Shown: positions 24,672-33,212 of the stretch, in pieces | How the letters are laid out: each line of letters opens with the position of its first letter | Position numbering within the stretch: position 1 is the stretch's first letter | Source of the DNA: Thermodesulfovibrio thiophilus DSM 17215 | GTDB lineage: Bacteria; Nitrospirota; Thermodesulfovibrionia; Thermodesulfovibrionales; Thermodesulfovibrionaceae | Assembly: GCF_000423865.1 (NCBI RefSeq) | Contig: NZ_AUIU01000001.1 | Span: forward strand, 1 to 48,265 | DNA: 48,265 nt | Direction of reading: 5' to 3' | Translations under genes and position numbers: made by a program | The notes under the pieces: model-generated | What the model saw: the letters and a program-made list of their open reading frames with translations, nothing else | The model's database searches: none | Told to the model about the DNA's origin: nothing

Positions 24672-24696
24672 AAAAGGGGCTTTCTGCCCCTTTTTT
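24671..24696. terminator. Rho-independent terminator after the ZraP-like gene
   Basis: AAAAAGGGGC, loop TTTCT, GCCCCTTTTTT forms a perfect 10-bp stem including A-T pairs, with T tracts on both strands. The first base is the last base of the stop codon. It is the clearest terminator in the window. Confidence 0.9.
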
Positions 24697-24720
24697 ATGT
24701 AAAATAAATAGATAAAGACA

Positions 24721-25113
24721 ATGAGAATAATTATAATAATTTTGATACTATCCATACCGGCCTTTGCAAATGCTCAAGGCTGGGAAGAAAGTTATGATCC
24801 AAATACTGAAATATTAATTCAAGGTAAAGTTGTTGATATAGTACTGAGAATTCGTGGGCCTGTTGTCATTGAAGTTTTAAAAAAAGATAGAATTTATAGC
24901 ATTGTTACAGCTCCAGCATGGTATCTTGATCAGGAAAAAATAAAAATTAGCATAGGCGATGAAGTTGTTGTTCGTGGAGCAAAGTTTTTCTCAAGAAAAG
25001 GGGAGATTTTTCTTATAGCCAGAGAGATTCAAAATCTTTCAACCGGTAAAACATATCTATTCCGTGATGAATTTATGAAGCCTTGTTGGCGTGGTAGAGG
25101 ACATCACCATTAA
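24721..25113 (+). CDS. Secreted OB-fold-like protein with His-rich tail
   Basis: The 130-residue protein has a signal peptide (residues 1-18, cleavage after ANA). The mature domain is all-beta, with ILIQGKVVDIVLRIRGPVVI and IGDEVVVRGAKFFSRKG, the pattern of small OB-fold periplasmic proteins. It ends in CWRGRGHHH, which could bind metal. It lies 50 nt after the terminator of the ZraP-like gene and may be expressed by read-through or from its own promoter; no Shine-Dalgarno is evident. Both neighbours are small exported proteins with metal-type tails, suggesting a shared envelope-stress or metal role (inference). Exact family not recognised. Confidence 0.7.
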   Translation: MRIIIIILILSIPAFANAQGWEESYDPNTEILIQGKVVDIVLRIRGPVVIEVLKKDRIYSIVTAPAWYLDQEKIKISIGDEVVVRGAKFFSRKGEIFLIAREIQNLSTGKTYLFRDEFMKPCWRGRGHHH

Positions 25114-25122
25114 GTAAGATAC

Positions 25123-25635
25123 TTATTTCTCAATAGCCGCTTTTTCTGCAGATTCAACCATTTCTGTGCTTTCTTCTTTGCCGATTAGTCTGTCCATGTC
25201 AAGTAAAATAATCAGTCTATCTTCAAGCTTTGCAATCCCCCAGATAAATTCAGAGCTGACAGAGTAGGTCATAGGAGGAGGTGGTTCAACTATATCAGTA
25301 GAAATTCGTAAAACTTCAGAAACTGAATCAACAATTAATCCTATTGTTACACCCTGAATATCCATTATCATAATTCTCTGTTTTGATGTATCTTCTTCTT
25401 CAGGAAGTCCAAACTTTTTTCTTAAACTTAAAACTGGAATAACTTTTCCACGAAGATTTATAACTCCTTCTACATAGTAAGGAGCATTTGGAACTCTTGT
25501 TATTTCTTTCATCCTATTTATTTCCTGAACCTTTAGAATATCAACAGCATATTCTTCGCCACCTAAAGTAAAAGTAACAAGCTGGAGAATTTTTGTATCT
25601 ATACCACGTGTTTTTTCTACTAATGCTGTATCCAT
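25123..25635 (-). CDS. cheW: Chemotaxis coupling protein CheW
   Basis: CheW couples chemoreceptors to the kinase CheA. The 170-residue protein contains a single CheW domain (~17-155) with VTFTLGGEEYAVDILKVQEI, RVPNAPYYVEGVINLRGKVI and the second-half motif IGLIVDSVSEVLRI. A ~15-residue charged tail follows. AGGAGG lies just before the ATG. No other chemotaxis gene is adjacent, so it is an isolated cheW, perhaps serving a type IV pilus or flagellar array encoded elsewhere. Confidence 0.93.
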   Translation of the reverse strand: MDTALVEKTRGIDTKILQLVTFTLGGEEYAVDILKVQEINRMKEITRVPNAPYYVEGVINLRGKVIPVLSLRKKFGLPEEEDTSKQRIMIMDIQGVTIGLIVDSVSEVLRISTDIVEPPPPMTYSVSSEFIWGIAKLEDRLIILLDMDRLIGKEESTEMVESAEKAAIEK

Positions 25636-26040
25636 GCGCTCCTCCTAAAAACGTTATTAGATTTTATATAATCAAAGTGTAACCTATTTGTCCATCATAC
25701 TGCAACAGTTGTTTCATTGACGTAGCTTATCAGATAAAAATTTCAAACTTTAGCAATAGCATGTATTTTAAAAAATATAAGTGTATGCAGCAACATTTAG
25801 TTTTACTATACATGTTTTAAAATTTTATATTCATTTATCAAAGGTGTTTTTATTTTGTAGCCCTGTCAGGAACTTAGCTGAGGAAGCATCGTATAATTTT
25901 TCTAGAGGATTTTTATTTTTTATAACTCTACATTAATATAATTAGTAAGGTAGCAATTCTAATAGTACACAAACAGCAGTTGATAAGTAAGTATATGAAT
26001 AAAAAAATCAATAAAAAAATAATAAAAATATTTTCTCCGG
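25636..26040. other. 405-nt intergenic region without recognisable gene
   Basis: This is the longest gap in the window, upstream of cheW and downstream of uspA. It is very AT-rich, with stops in all frames. I see no tRNA, no strong hairpin and no conserved riboswitch element. The cheW-proximal end must hold the cheW promoter, but no box stands out. Confidence 0.6.
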
Positions 26041-26460
26041 CTATTTAACAACAAGAACAGGAAATTTGGAGTACTCAACAACCTTTGAAGAAACACTACC
26101 AATTAAAAATTTTTTTGTGCCATGCTTTCCATGAGAACCTGTAACAATGAGATCAACTTTCATTTTATGAGCTGTTTCAAGGATTTTTTCAGCAGGATCT
26201 CCTTCTCTAACAAGAAATTTAATCTCAATTGGCTTTCCTGAAAGAGCTTTTCTTATTCTTTCCATATTTTCCTCTGTTTCTCTCTTGAGCACTTCTGTAA
26301 TTCTCTGTCTATCAGCATCAGAGAGTTCTGTAAGATACAGCTCTGGAACAACAGCAAGCACGGTAAGAGAAGCATTCATGCTTAAAGCAATCTCGAGAGC
26401 CTTTCTCAATGCTTTATCAGAAGCTTTTGAACCATCATGGGCTACTAAAATCCTCTGCAT
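26041..26460 (-). CDS. Universal stress protein (UspA family)
   Basis: The 139-residue single-domain protein begins MQRILVAHDGSKASDKALRK and ends with the ATP-binding signature GSHGKHGTKKFLIGSVSSKV (G2xG9xGS/T type), so it belongs to the nucleotide-binding branch. USPs help survive starvation or stress in the cytoplasm; the precise role is not known. It starts 13 nt after the epimerase gene, with GGAGGG before the ATG, so the two are cotranscribed though not obviously related in function. Confidence 0.92.
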   Translation of the reverse strand: MQRILVAHDGSKASDKALRKALEIALSMNASLTVLAVVPELYLTELSDADRQRITEVLKRETEENMERIRKALSGKPIEIKFLVREGDPAEKILETAHKMKVDLIVTGSHGKHGTKKFLIGSVSSKVVEYSKFPVLVVK

Positions 26461-26473
26461 TTCATTCCCTCCT

Positions 26474-27445
26474 TTATATCTTTATGTTCTTTAATAACTC
26501 TCTATTTTCCCTGAACCAGTGCACTGTTTTTTCTATCCCTTCTTCTATAGAAGCCTTTGGTGACCATCCAATAAAATTTTTTGCCTCCTGTATATCTGCC
26601 CATGTGGCGTAAATATCTGCTGGATGTCTTGGTTGCCATTGAATTTGTGCTTTTTTCCCAAGAAGTTTTTCTATTAAATTTATTACATAAATTAGTTCAA
26701 CAGGATTATCATTGCCAAGATTAAAAATTTTATAACCTTCCAGATTCAAAGATGATACAGTAGCCTCTGCTATATCTTCTACAAAGGTAAAATCCCTTTT
26801 TTGTTTGCCATCCCCGTATACAGTAATTGGTTCTCCATCATCAATTTTTTTTATAAATCTAAAAATACTCATATCCGGTCTTCCAAAAGGCCCATACACA
26901 GTAAAATATCGTGGAATTATGGTATTTACACCATAAAGATAGTGATAGCTATAGCAGAAGAGCTCTGCAGATTTTTTAGAGGCAGGATATGGAGCAAGGG
27001 GCTTATCCGTATTATCAGATACTTTAAAAGGCATCTGATCTGTATCACCATAAACGCTTGATGTTGAAGCATGAACAAAAGTTTTAACCCCATAATTCTT
27101 AACACATTCAAGAAGATTAATTGTTCCCTTTACATTTGTATCAAGATATCCCCATGGATTTTCTACTGAAGCTCTTACCCCAGCTCTTGCAGCAAGATTT
27201 ATAACGCTTTCTATTTTATGTAGTTGAAAAATGTTCTTTAAAATTTCAAAGAATTCAATATCTATTTTATAAAAAATAAAATTCTGAAAAGTTTTAAGAT
27301 CTGCGAGTCTGAACTCTTTAATTTTAGGATCATAGTAGTCATTTAAATTGTCAATACCAATGACTGTAGCACCTTTATTTAAAAGTAATCTGCAAGTTGC
27401 CCATCCTATGAAACCAGCACTGCCCGTAACAAGAATTTTTTGCAT
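26474..27445 (-). CDS. NAD-dependent epimerase, probably UDP-glucuronate 4-epimerase
   Basis: This extended short-chain dehydrogenase of 323 residues has the NAD-binding GSAGFIG (8-14), the DNLNDYYDPKIKEFRL segment (32-47) that marks the UDP-glucuronate 4-epimerase branch, TSSVYG (128-133) and the catalytic Y153 and K157 in YPASK. It would convert UDP-glucuronate to UDP-galacturonate for LPS or capsule; UDP-glucose/galactose activity is the alternative. No polysaccharide gene is adjacent. The ATG has no Shine-Dalgarno, and TAAAAT lies 8 nt before it, but no matching -35 is present. Confidence 0.86.
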   Translation of the reverse strand: MQKILVTGSAGFIGWATCRLLLNKGATVIGIDNLNDYYDPKIKEFRLADLKTFQNFIFYKIDIEFFEILKNIFQLHKIESVINLAARAGVRASVENPWGYLDTNVKGTINLLECVKNYGVKTFVHASTSSVYGDTDQMPFKVSDNTDKPLAPYPASKKSAELFCYSYHYLYGVNTIIPRYFTVYGPFGRPDMSIFRFIKKIDDGEPITVYGDGKQKRDFTFVEDIAEATVSSLNLEGYKIFNLGNDNPVELIYVINLIEKLLGKKAQIQWQPRHPADIYATWADIQEAKNFIGWSPKASIEEGIEKTVHWFRENRELLKNIKI

Positions 27446-27468
27446 AGTTATCTATTTTAACATAAAAG

Positions 27469-28815
27469 CTATTTTCTTTTTTTGAGTTTTATATTTATTG
27501 GAGTGAATTTAAAATTAAAAGTTTCTCTGATGAGTTTTTCAAGAAATTTAATATGATGTTGCTTAACTGCCAGGTCATCGTTCACAAAAACAACAAACGT
27601 GGGTGGCTCTATACTAACCTGAGTTATATAGTAAAACTTCAGTTCTTTTCCACTGGATGGCAGGATTACATCTTTTAATTTTTCATTAAAAAGTTTATTC
27701 AATTCTGCGGTTGATACTCTTTTTTTGTATTCCTCAAGAATCTGATCAATAAGCGGGAATATTTTTGTAAGTCTTCGTTTATCTATTGCTGATACAGTCA
27801 AATATGGAGCATAATCAATAAACCATAGCTTACGTTTTATTTCATCTGCAAAATATCGAACTTTTCTATCTCGTTCTTCTGGTTGGATTAAATCCCATTT
27901 ATTTAGTAATATTATCAACCCCTTTTTTTGTTCTGTCACCATTCCGACAATCTTCTGGTCCTGATTAACAATCCCATCTGCCGCGTCCATAACAACAATG
28001 CATATATGAGCTTCTTGAATACTTTTTAACGCTTTAAAATATGATAGTTTTTCAACAAAAGTTGATGCTTCGATGTCTTTTTTGTAATAAGAAAGCCTTT
28101 TTATTCCTCCTGTATCTATTATTAAATATTTTTTCCCATAGTAAGTGCATAATGAATCAACAGCATCTCTTGTGGTTCCAGGAACTGGACTAACAATCAT
28201 TCTTTTTTTGCCAAGCAAGGCATTTATAATTGTTGATTTACCAACATTAGGCCTTCCAACAATAGCTATCTTTGGAATAAATTCCTGAGAGTTTTTTGTT
28301 TGCGGAGTTTCTGGAATTATCTCAATAATTTTATTAATGAGTTCTTCAAAACCGTAACCTGTAACAGCTGAAACAGGTATAAGTTCATCAGTTCCTATGC
28401 TAAAAAACTCATACATCCTGTTTAGTTTTGAGGGATCATCTATTTTATTGACAACCCAGAAAATTTTTTTACCTGTCTGCCTTAACTTTCTTGCAGTTTC
28501 AATGTCATCTGGAAGTAAGCCTTCTTTCCCATCAAGAAGATGAATTATCAGGTCTGCATCGGAAATCACCATTTCTATCTGTTCAAGCATCTGCCTGTGA
28601 ATAATATCTTCAATTTTATCTTCAAGAAAAAATCCTCCTGTATCAACCACATTAAATTCTGCATTATCAAATCTCGCAACTCCGTAGTTTATATCCCTTG
28701 TAACTCCTGGAAATTTATCTGTAATTGCTTTTAATTTAGTATCAGACTTAATCATTCTGTTAAAGAGTGTTGATTTACCAACATTAGGCCTTCCAACAAT
28801 AACAACAGTAAACAT
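27469..28815 (-). CDS. der: Ribosome-assembly GTPase Der (EngA)
   Basis: Der is a double GTPase needed for 50S subunit maturation. Both G domains are visible: G1 GRPNVGKST at 8-16 and again near 187, G3 DTGG in each, and NKID and NKWD as G4 motifs, then the C-terminal KH-like domain (~355-448). The two G1 motifs share a ~30-nt nearly identical DNA stretch (28235-28264 and 28774-28803 region). Length (448) is normal. It is 12 nt downstream of the NtrX-like gene and probably part of the same minus-strand transcript. Confidence 0.96.
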   Translation of the reverse strand: MFTVVIVGRPNVGKSTLFNRMIKSDTKLKAITDKFPGVTRDINYGVARFDNAEFNVVDTGGFFLEDKIEDIIHRQMLEQIEMVISDADLIIHLLDGKEGLLPDDIETARKLRQTGKKIFWVVNKIDDPSKLNRMYEFFSIGTDELIPVSAVTGYGFEELINKIIEIIPETPQTKNSQEFIPKIAIVGRPNVGKSTIINALLGKKRMIVSPVPGTTRDAVDSLCTYYGKKYLIIDTGGIKRLSYYKKDIEASTFVEKLSYFKALKSIQEAHICIVVMDAADGIVNQDQKIVGMVTEQKKGLIILLNKWDLIQPEERDRKVRYFADEIKRKLWFIDYAPYLTVSAIDKRRLTKIFPLIDQILEEYKKRVSTAELNKLFNEKLKDVILPSSGKELKFYYITQVSIEPPTFVVFVNDDLAVKQHHIKFLEKLIRETFNFKFTPINIKLKKRK

Positions 28816-28827
28816 TCTTCACTCCTT

Positions 28828-30201
28828 TTAATTTTCTGAAAATTCTTTCGGAAGGTTGATTCCAAGAGATTTTATTTTTTTATAAAGATTGCTTCTTTCA
28901 ATCCCTATTATTTCTGCTGTTTTTGTCATATTCCAGTTATTTTCCTTGAGCTTTTTTATAATAAAATCTCGTTCGAATGCATCTCTTGCATCTCTTAAAC
29001 TGCTGAAAGAAAAATAAGTTTCTTCTTTTGCACTTTCTCGTATTATTCCCATATTTTTCATATCTGAAACTCCAATAATTTCAGAATCTGTCATAATCAT
29101 CAATCGTTCCACTGCATTTCTCAATTCTCTAACATTTCCTGGCCAGGTATAACTTTGAAGTACTTTCATTGCATCATCGTTAATCTTTTTTCTTCTCCAG
29201 CCCTTTCCCCTGCTGAATTCATCTATAAAATAATTGACAAGTTCAGGAATATCATCCTTTCTTTCTCGTAAGGGAGGTATATGAATTGGAACGACATTAA
29301 GCCTGTAATAAAGATCTTCTCTAAAATTTCCTTTTTTTATTTCTTCCGTAAGATCTTTGTTAGTTGCTGAAATAATCCTTACATTCACTGTTATATCTCT
29401 TGTTCCACCAACCCTCTGAAATTTTTGAGTTTCAATTACTCTCAGAAGTTTTGCCTGAGTAAGTAAAGACATATCACCAATTTCATCAAGAAAAAGGGTG
29501 CCTTCATTGGCAAGTTCGAATTTTCCGATTTTTTTATCTATTGCACCTGTAAAAGCTCCTTTTTCATGCCCAAAAAGTTCAGACTCAATCAGTTCCTGAG
29601 GAATTGCTGCACAGTTTACTTCAATAAAAGGTGCATTTGCTCTCAGGCTTAATGAATGAATCATTCTTGCCACAAGTTCTTTGCCTGTTCCGCTTTCTCC
29701 AAGTATTAGAACTCTCGAATCTCCCTTTGCAACCATTTCAATCTGAGCTTTTATATTTTGCATTGTTAAAGAATTTCCTATAAGGTCATAGCTTTTTGTG
29801 ATAGTTTTACGAAGATTTATATTTTCCTTTTCAAGGTTTTTAAATTGCAATGCTCTTTCTGTGGTAAGAATAATTCTTTCCATTGAAAGAGGCTTTTCAA
29901 GAAAATCAAATGCTCCAAACTTTACAGCCTGAACAGCAACTTCAATATTTGCATGTCCTGAAATCATAATTACAGGAATATCAGCGTTTTTCTCTTTTAT
30001 TTTCTTTATTGCCTCAATTCCATTCATTCCAGGTAGCCATACATCAAGAAAAATAAGGTCTATATCTTCTCTTTCAAGAATATTTAAAGCAGTCTCTGCA
30101 TCATTTGCTGTAAGCGTTCTGTATCCTTCATCTTCTAATATTCCAGCTACAGTCTCAAGAATTCCTAATTCATCATCGACAACCAAAATCTTACCTTTCA
30201 A
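28828..30201 (-). CDS. ntrX: NtrX-like sigma-54-dependent response regulator
   Basis: The 457-residue regulator has a receiver domain (D9/D10, phosphoacceptor D53, K103), an AAA+ domain with Walker A GESGTGKE (168-175) and the sigma-54 contact loop GAFTGA (215-220), and a Fis-type helix-turn-helix (~415-450, [20 protein letters not shown]). GAFTGA is intact, so it should activate sigma-54 promoters such as the candidate at 24219, although no target is proven. It overlaps the kinase gene by 4 nt; the pair corresponds to NtrY/NtrX, implicated in nitrogen and redox/envelope responses in other bacteria. Confidence 0.93.
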   Translation of the reverse strand: MKGKILVVDDELGILETVAGILEDEGYRTLTANDAETALNILEREDIDLIFLDVWLPGMNGIEAIKKIKEKNADIPVIMISGHANIEVAVQAVKFGAFDFLEKPLSMERIILTTERALQFKNLEKENINLRKTITKSYDLIGNSLTMQNIKAQIEMVAKGDSRVLILGESGTGKELVARMIHSLSLRANAPFIEVNCAAIPQELIESELFGHEKGAFTGAIDKKIGKFELANEGTLFLDEIGDMSLLTQAKLLRVIETQKFQRVGGTRDITVNVRIISATNKDLTEEIKKGNFREDLYYRLNVVPIHIPPLRERKDDIPELVNYFIDEFSRGKGWRRKKINDDAMKVLQSYTWPGNVRELRNAVERLMIMTDSEIIGVSDMKNMGIIRESAKEETYFSFSSLRDARDAFERDFIIKKLKENNWNMTKTAEIIGIERSNLYKKIKSLGINLPKEFSEN

Positions 30202-32195
30202 GCAGGCACCTCTATTTTAAAAATTGTTCCACATGGTTTGTTATCCATAACTGATATATGCCCACCATGTTCTGTGATAATTTTTCTTGCAATTGTAAGC
30301 CCCAGACCTGTGCCATCTTTAGTTTTTGAAAAGTATGGTAAAAATAACTTTTCTTTTATCTCATCAGCAACTCCCGGTCCTGTATCAGCAACTTCTATAA
30401 AAAGACTACTATTTAGTTTAACAGATATTGTTATCTCTCCTTTAGCATTCATTGCCTTTATTGCATTATCAATTATATTTATCAGAACTCTTTTGAATTC
30501 CTGATAATCCAGTAAAACAGGTTTTATATCTCCATCAATTACAAGATTTATTTTCACATCTCTATAACCTCTGTAAAGCTCAATAACATCTTCGATTAAA
30601 CTAACAGGATTTATCGGTTCTTTTTTTATCTCAGGAAGTTTGCCCAGTTTCTGAAATGCATTGATAAGATTTTTAAGTGATTCAACTTCTGAGATGATTG
30701 TTTTAGTGGATTTTTCAAACACTATATCAAAGTCTTTATCTTTGTTTTTCCATTTTTTAATGATTCTCTCTGTTGCAAGCTTAATTGGAGTCAGAGGATT
30801 TTTTATTTCATGGGCAAGTCTTCGTGCCACTTCTTCCCATGCAATTGCTTGCTGAGCTTTTACAATCTCAGTAATATCATCAAATACAACCAGAATGCCT
30901 GAAGCTTTATCTTTCTCGAATTCACGTAATGAAACAATTCTCGCCTTTATCATTTTGATTTGACCTTTGATTTTAATATTTAAATCTTTTGAAATCTCAT
31001 AGATTTTTTCCTGCGAAAGCTTCGTAAGAAAGTCTTTTAACTCATCAGATTCAACAAAATTCAAAATTTTCGTATAGTGTCTACCTTCTAATTTATTAGC
31101 TGAAACTTGAAGTATCTCTTCGCCAGCTTTATTTATTTTAAAAATATTTCCATTGTATCCAATAAACATAATGCCAGAAGTAATATTGGAAAACATTCTT
31201 TCAAGCAAAATATTTCTCTCTGAAAGATCGATATAAGCCTGATTTAGTTTTTCTGTCATTTCATTAAATGAATTTACGAGTATTCCGATTTCATCAGTGC
31301 TTTGTGAGAGAATCTTTACCTTAAAATCACCACTTGCAACTCTATTAGTTGCCTGAACGAGCTCTTTTAAAGGATTAGTTATCTCTTGGGATATTTTTAA
31401 TGATGCCCAGAGTGCTAAAAATATTATTATAAGGCTCAGAAAACTGAGAAAATAAAGATAGTTGGTCTTAACAGCTTTTCTTAAAGAACCTACTTTAAGA
31501 TACTCTTCATAGTCTTCTTTAAGATCCTCAACTTTTGTGGTTATTTCAAGAGGGATAACAAATTTCGCCACATAAACACCATTTCTTGTAGGCAGTGCTG
31601 CTATAATTGTATCTCCATTTGGAGAAGAAATTATCTGTGATGACTTCTTACCTTGAAAAGCACTTACTATAACATCAGGCATTTGATTTGAAGGCGTTTC
31701 TATCTTTTCAATCGTGATGTCACGAGGAATATTTTTAAGCTTTCCTTTAGAGTAATCCTCGAGAATTTGAAGCAGTCTTTCCTTTTCAAAATCATAAAAA
31801 GCCTTAACTGTTGAAACAGCTTTGGATAATACTTGTCTATTTGATTTAGAAAAAATTTTCTCTATAGAGTTTTCCAGAACACCGCTGAATGCAACAAATA
31901 AAAGTGCAGATGGAATTAATACTAATCCTACAAAAACTGTTACAATTTTCATCCTGAATCTGTAACCAGGAACTCTTCTATGTCTTTCAAGATAGAGCTT
32001 GAAAATACTTCTTATAACAAAAAAAACAAGAGTTATAAGTGAAATGATATTGATTACAAAAAGTGAAACAATTATAAATCTTGTTGGAATTTCTTCAGGT
32101 GGTAACCTTAAAAGATATATTTCAAAGGCAAGTACAAGAAAAAGTAATGCTACAAGGAAAACCGGGAAAAAATATTTTTTAGCTTTCTCTTTCAT
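30198..32195 (-). CDS. ntrY: NtrY-like membrane sensor histidine kinase
   Basis: The 665-residue kinase has three N-terminal membrane segments (~8-30, 42-65, 84-106), a periplasmic region (~107-245), a fourth helix (~246-268), HAMP (~270-325), a PAS domain (~335-440) and a HisKA/HATPase core. The phosphoacceptor motif EVARRLAHEIKNPLTPIKLA is the typical NtrY H-box, and DTGPGVADEIKEKLFLPYFS followed by TGLGL gives the ATP-binding boxes. It is coupled by 4-nt overlaps to the DUF4390 gene upstream and ntrX downstream. The signal is not known. Confidence 0.93.
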   Translation of the reverse strand: MKEKAKKYFFPVFLVALLFLVLAFEIYLLRLPPEEIPTRFIIVSLFVINIISLITLVFFVIRSIFKLYLERHRRVPGYRFRMKIVTVFVGLVLIPSALLFVAFSGVLENSIEKIFSKSNRQVLSKAVSTVKAFYDFEKERLLQILEDYSKGKLKNIPRDITIEKIETPSNQMPDVIVSAFQGKKSSQIISSPNGDTIIAALPTRNGVYVAKFVIPLEITTKVEDLKEDYEEYLKVGSLRKAVKTNYLYFLSFLSLIIIFLALWASLKISQEITNPLKELVQATNRVASGDFKVKILSQSTDEIGILVNSFNEMTEKLNQAYIDLSERNILLERMFSNITSGIMFIGYNGNIFKINKAGEEILQVSANKLEGRHYTKILNFVESDELKDFLTKLSQEKIYEISKDLNIKIKGQIKMIKARIVSLREFEKDKASGILVVFDDITEIVKAQQAIAWEEVARRLAHEIKNPLTPIKLATERIIKKWKNKDKDFDIVFEKSTKTIISEVESLKNLINAFQKLGKLPEIKKEPINPVSLIEDVIELYRGYRDVKINLVIDGDIKPVLLDYQEFKRVLINIIDNAIKAMNAKGEITISVKLNSSLFIEVADTGPGVADEIKEKLFLPYFSKTKDGTGLGLTIARKIITEHGGHISVMDNKPCGTIFKIEVPA

Positions 32196-32746
32196 GGTAA
32201 TCTAAAGTTCCCTGACTTTTTTGTTATTTTTTTGTCATATGTTGGTATGAAAAATAAAAGATGTTCAAGAACTGCAGGAAGTTTTTTTATATTAGATTCA
32301 ACAGTAATTTTTATGTAATATTTACCTCTTTCAAGGTTGCGGATGTCAACAATTTTTACAGGTTCAATTTTTAAAGCCCAATCCAGTGCTTCTTTCCAGC
32401 TTTTAAATCTTTTTTCAATTAACTTTTGTTCTTCTACGTTTTGTACAATAAATTCATCTTTTATAGGATCAGAAATCAAAATTCGCTGTATCTGGACACC
32501 ACTAATAAACTCATCAGGAATAATTGACCATTTTCTATAAAGCTCTATTAATATGAATATATTCTTACTCAGGCCATTTTTAAACTCTTCAACAAACTCC
32601 TGGGAGGGAATAATACGAGCTTTAACAATTAGGGAATTACTATTTTTCTGGATTTCCATATCAATACTTTCAAGACTGTAGGCATAAGAGGGCCATAAAA
32701 TTAAGGCTACTAATAAAATTAAAATACTAACTGAAAACTTTTTCAT
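32192..32746 (-). CDS. DUF4390 family exported protein
   Basis: The 184-residue protein has a signal peptide or anchor (residues 1-~24) and an all-beta mature domain with repeated VKARIIPSQEFVEEFKNGLS and IFILIELYRKW elements, as in DUF4390 proteins that precede ntrYX in other Gram-negative bacteria. It is probably periplasmic and may modulate NtrY, an inference from conserved linkage. It is the first gene of the operon; ATG 32746 has no Shine-Dalgarno but a perfect TATAAT ends 7 nt upstream. Confidence 0.8.
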   Translation of the reverse strand: MKKFSVSILILLVALILWPSYAYSLESIDMEIQKNSNSLIVKARIIPSQEFVEEFKNGLSKNIFILIELYRKWSIIPDEFISGVQIQRILISDPIKDEFIVQNVEEQKLIEKRFKSWKEALDWALKIEPVKIVDIRNLERGKYYIKITVESNIKKLPAVLEHLLFFIPTYDKKITKKSGNFRLP

Positions 32747-32753
32747 CAGTTTT

Positions 32754-32784
32754 ATTATATTATTTTCCCTTTACTTTTTCTTAA
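32754..32784 (-). promoter_or_regulatory. Promoter of the DUF4390-ntrYX operon, predicted leaderless
   Basis: On the minus strand a perfect -10 TATAAT (32759-32754) is preceded by TTAAGA (32784-32779) at a 19-bp spacer. ATG 32746 begins 7 nt after the -10 box, so the mRNA would start at the start codon. No ribosome binding site is present. Confidence 0.5.
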
Positions 32785-32831
32785 TTTTTGTGATAAAAAC
32801 AAAATTAAAATCTTAAGGAGGAGGTTTACTG

Positions 32832-33179
32832 ATGAAAAAAATTTTAATCATCACTGGAGCACTTTGTATTTTTCTAAGTGGTTGCGCAACAAAAGACTAT
32901 GTAAAAGAAGAGATTGATCCAGTCAACAATAGACTTGATAAAATTGAAAAACAGCTTGAAAATATGAATAAAGAAATTTCAACTCTAAAACAAGATATTA
33001 AAACAGTTGATTCTAAGGTTGATTCTGTTAACTGGACAGCAAAAGAAGCTTTAAAAAAGTCAGAAGAAGCAGTAAGAGAATCTGAGACTGCTGCAATGAG
33101 AGCTCAAGATGCTGCTAGAAAAGCTCAAGCGGCTGCTGAGACTTCTAAGAAAGCCTTTGAGCTTCAGCAGAAAAAGTAG
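32832..33179 (+). CDS. Alanine-rich coiled-coil lipoprotein (Lpp-like)
   Basis: The 115-residue protein has a lipoprotein signal with lipobox LSGC (C18). It then forms one long amphipathic helix with heptads (VNNRLDKIEKQLENMNKEIS) that becomes alanine-rich toward the end (AAMRAQDAARKAQAAAETSK), the alanine-zipper style of Lpp-type proteins. Probably a trimeric or dimeric periplasmic rod anchored to the outer membrane. A very strong AAGGAGGAGG precedes the ATG, typical of abundant envelope proteins. There is no C-terminal lysine motif identical to Lpp, though it ends in KK. Confidence 0.85.
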   Translation: MKKILIITGALCIFLSGCATKDYVKEEIDPVNNRLDKIEKQLENMNKEISTLKQDIKTVDSKVDSVNWTAKEALKKSEEAVRESETAAMRAQDAARKAQAAAETSKKAFELQQKK

Positions 33180-33180
33180 T

Positions 33181-33209
33181 TTGACATTTTAATTTTATAA
33201 ATATTAAAT
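33181..33209 (+). promoter_or_regulatory. Candidate promoter of the TauE-type permease operon
   Basis: A perfect -35 TTGACA (33181-33186), 17 bp, and TTAAAT (33204-33209). The likely starts TTG 33213 and GTG 33219 lie 3 and 9 nt downstream, with no Shine-Dalgarno, so a leaderless or nearly leaderless transcript is possible. Confidence 0.4.
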
Positions 33210-33212
33210 TTT

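Noticed and set aside
24334-24702. Overlapping +1 frame within the ZraP-like gene
   Set aside because: The annotated frame has a signal peptide and strong ribosome binding site; this frame runs through the terminator and has neither.
25636-26040. Possible tRNA, riboswitch or CRISPR in the long gap
   Set aside because: No cloverleaf, no regularly spaced repeat and no recognisable aptamer; no array of repeats occurs anywhere in the window.
28235-28803. Near-identical ~30-nt DNA repeat at two places in der
   Set aside because: Both copies encode the G1 motif GRPNVGKST of the two GTPase domains, so it is explained by protein conservation.
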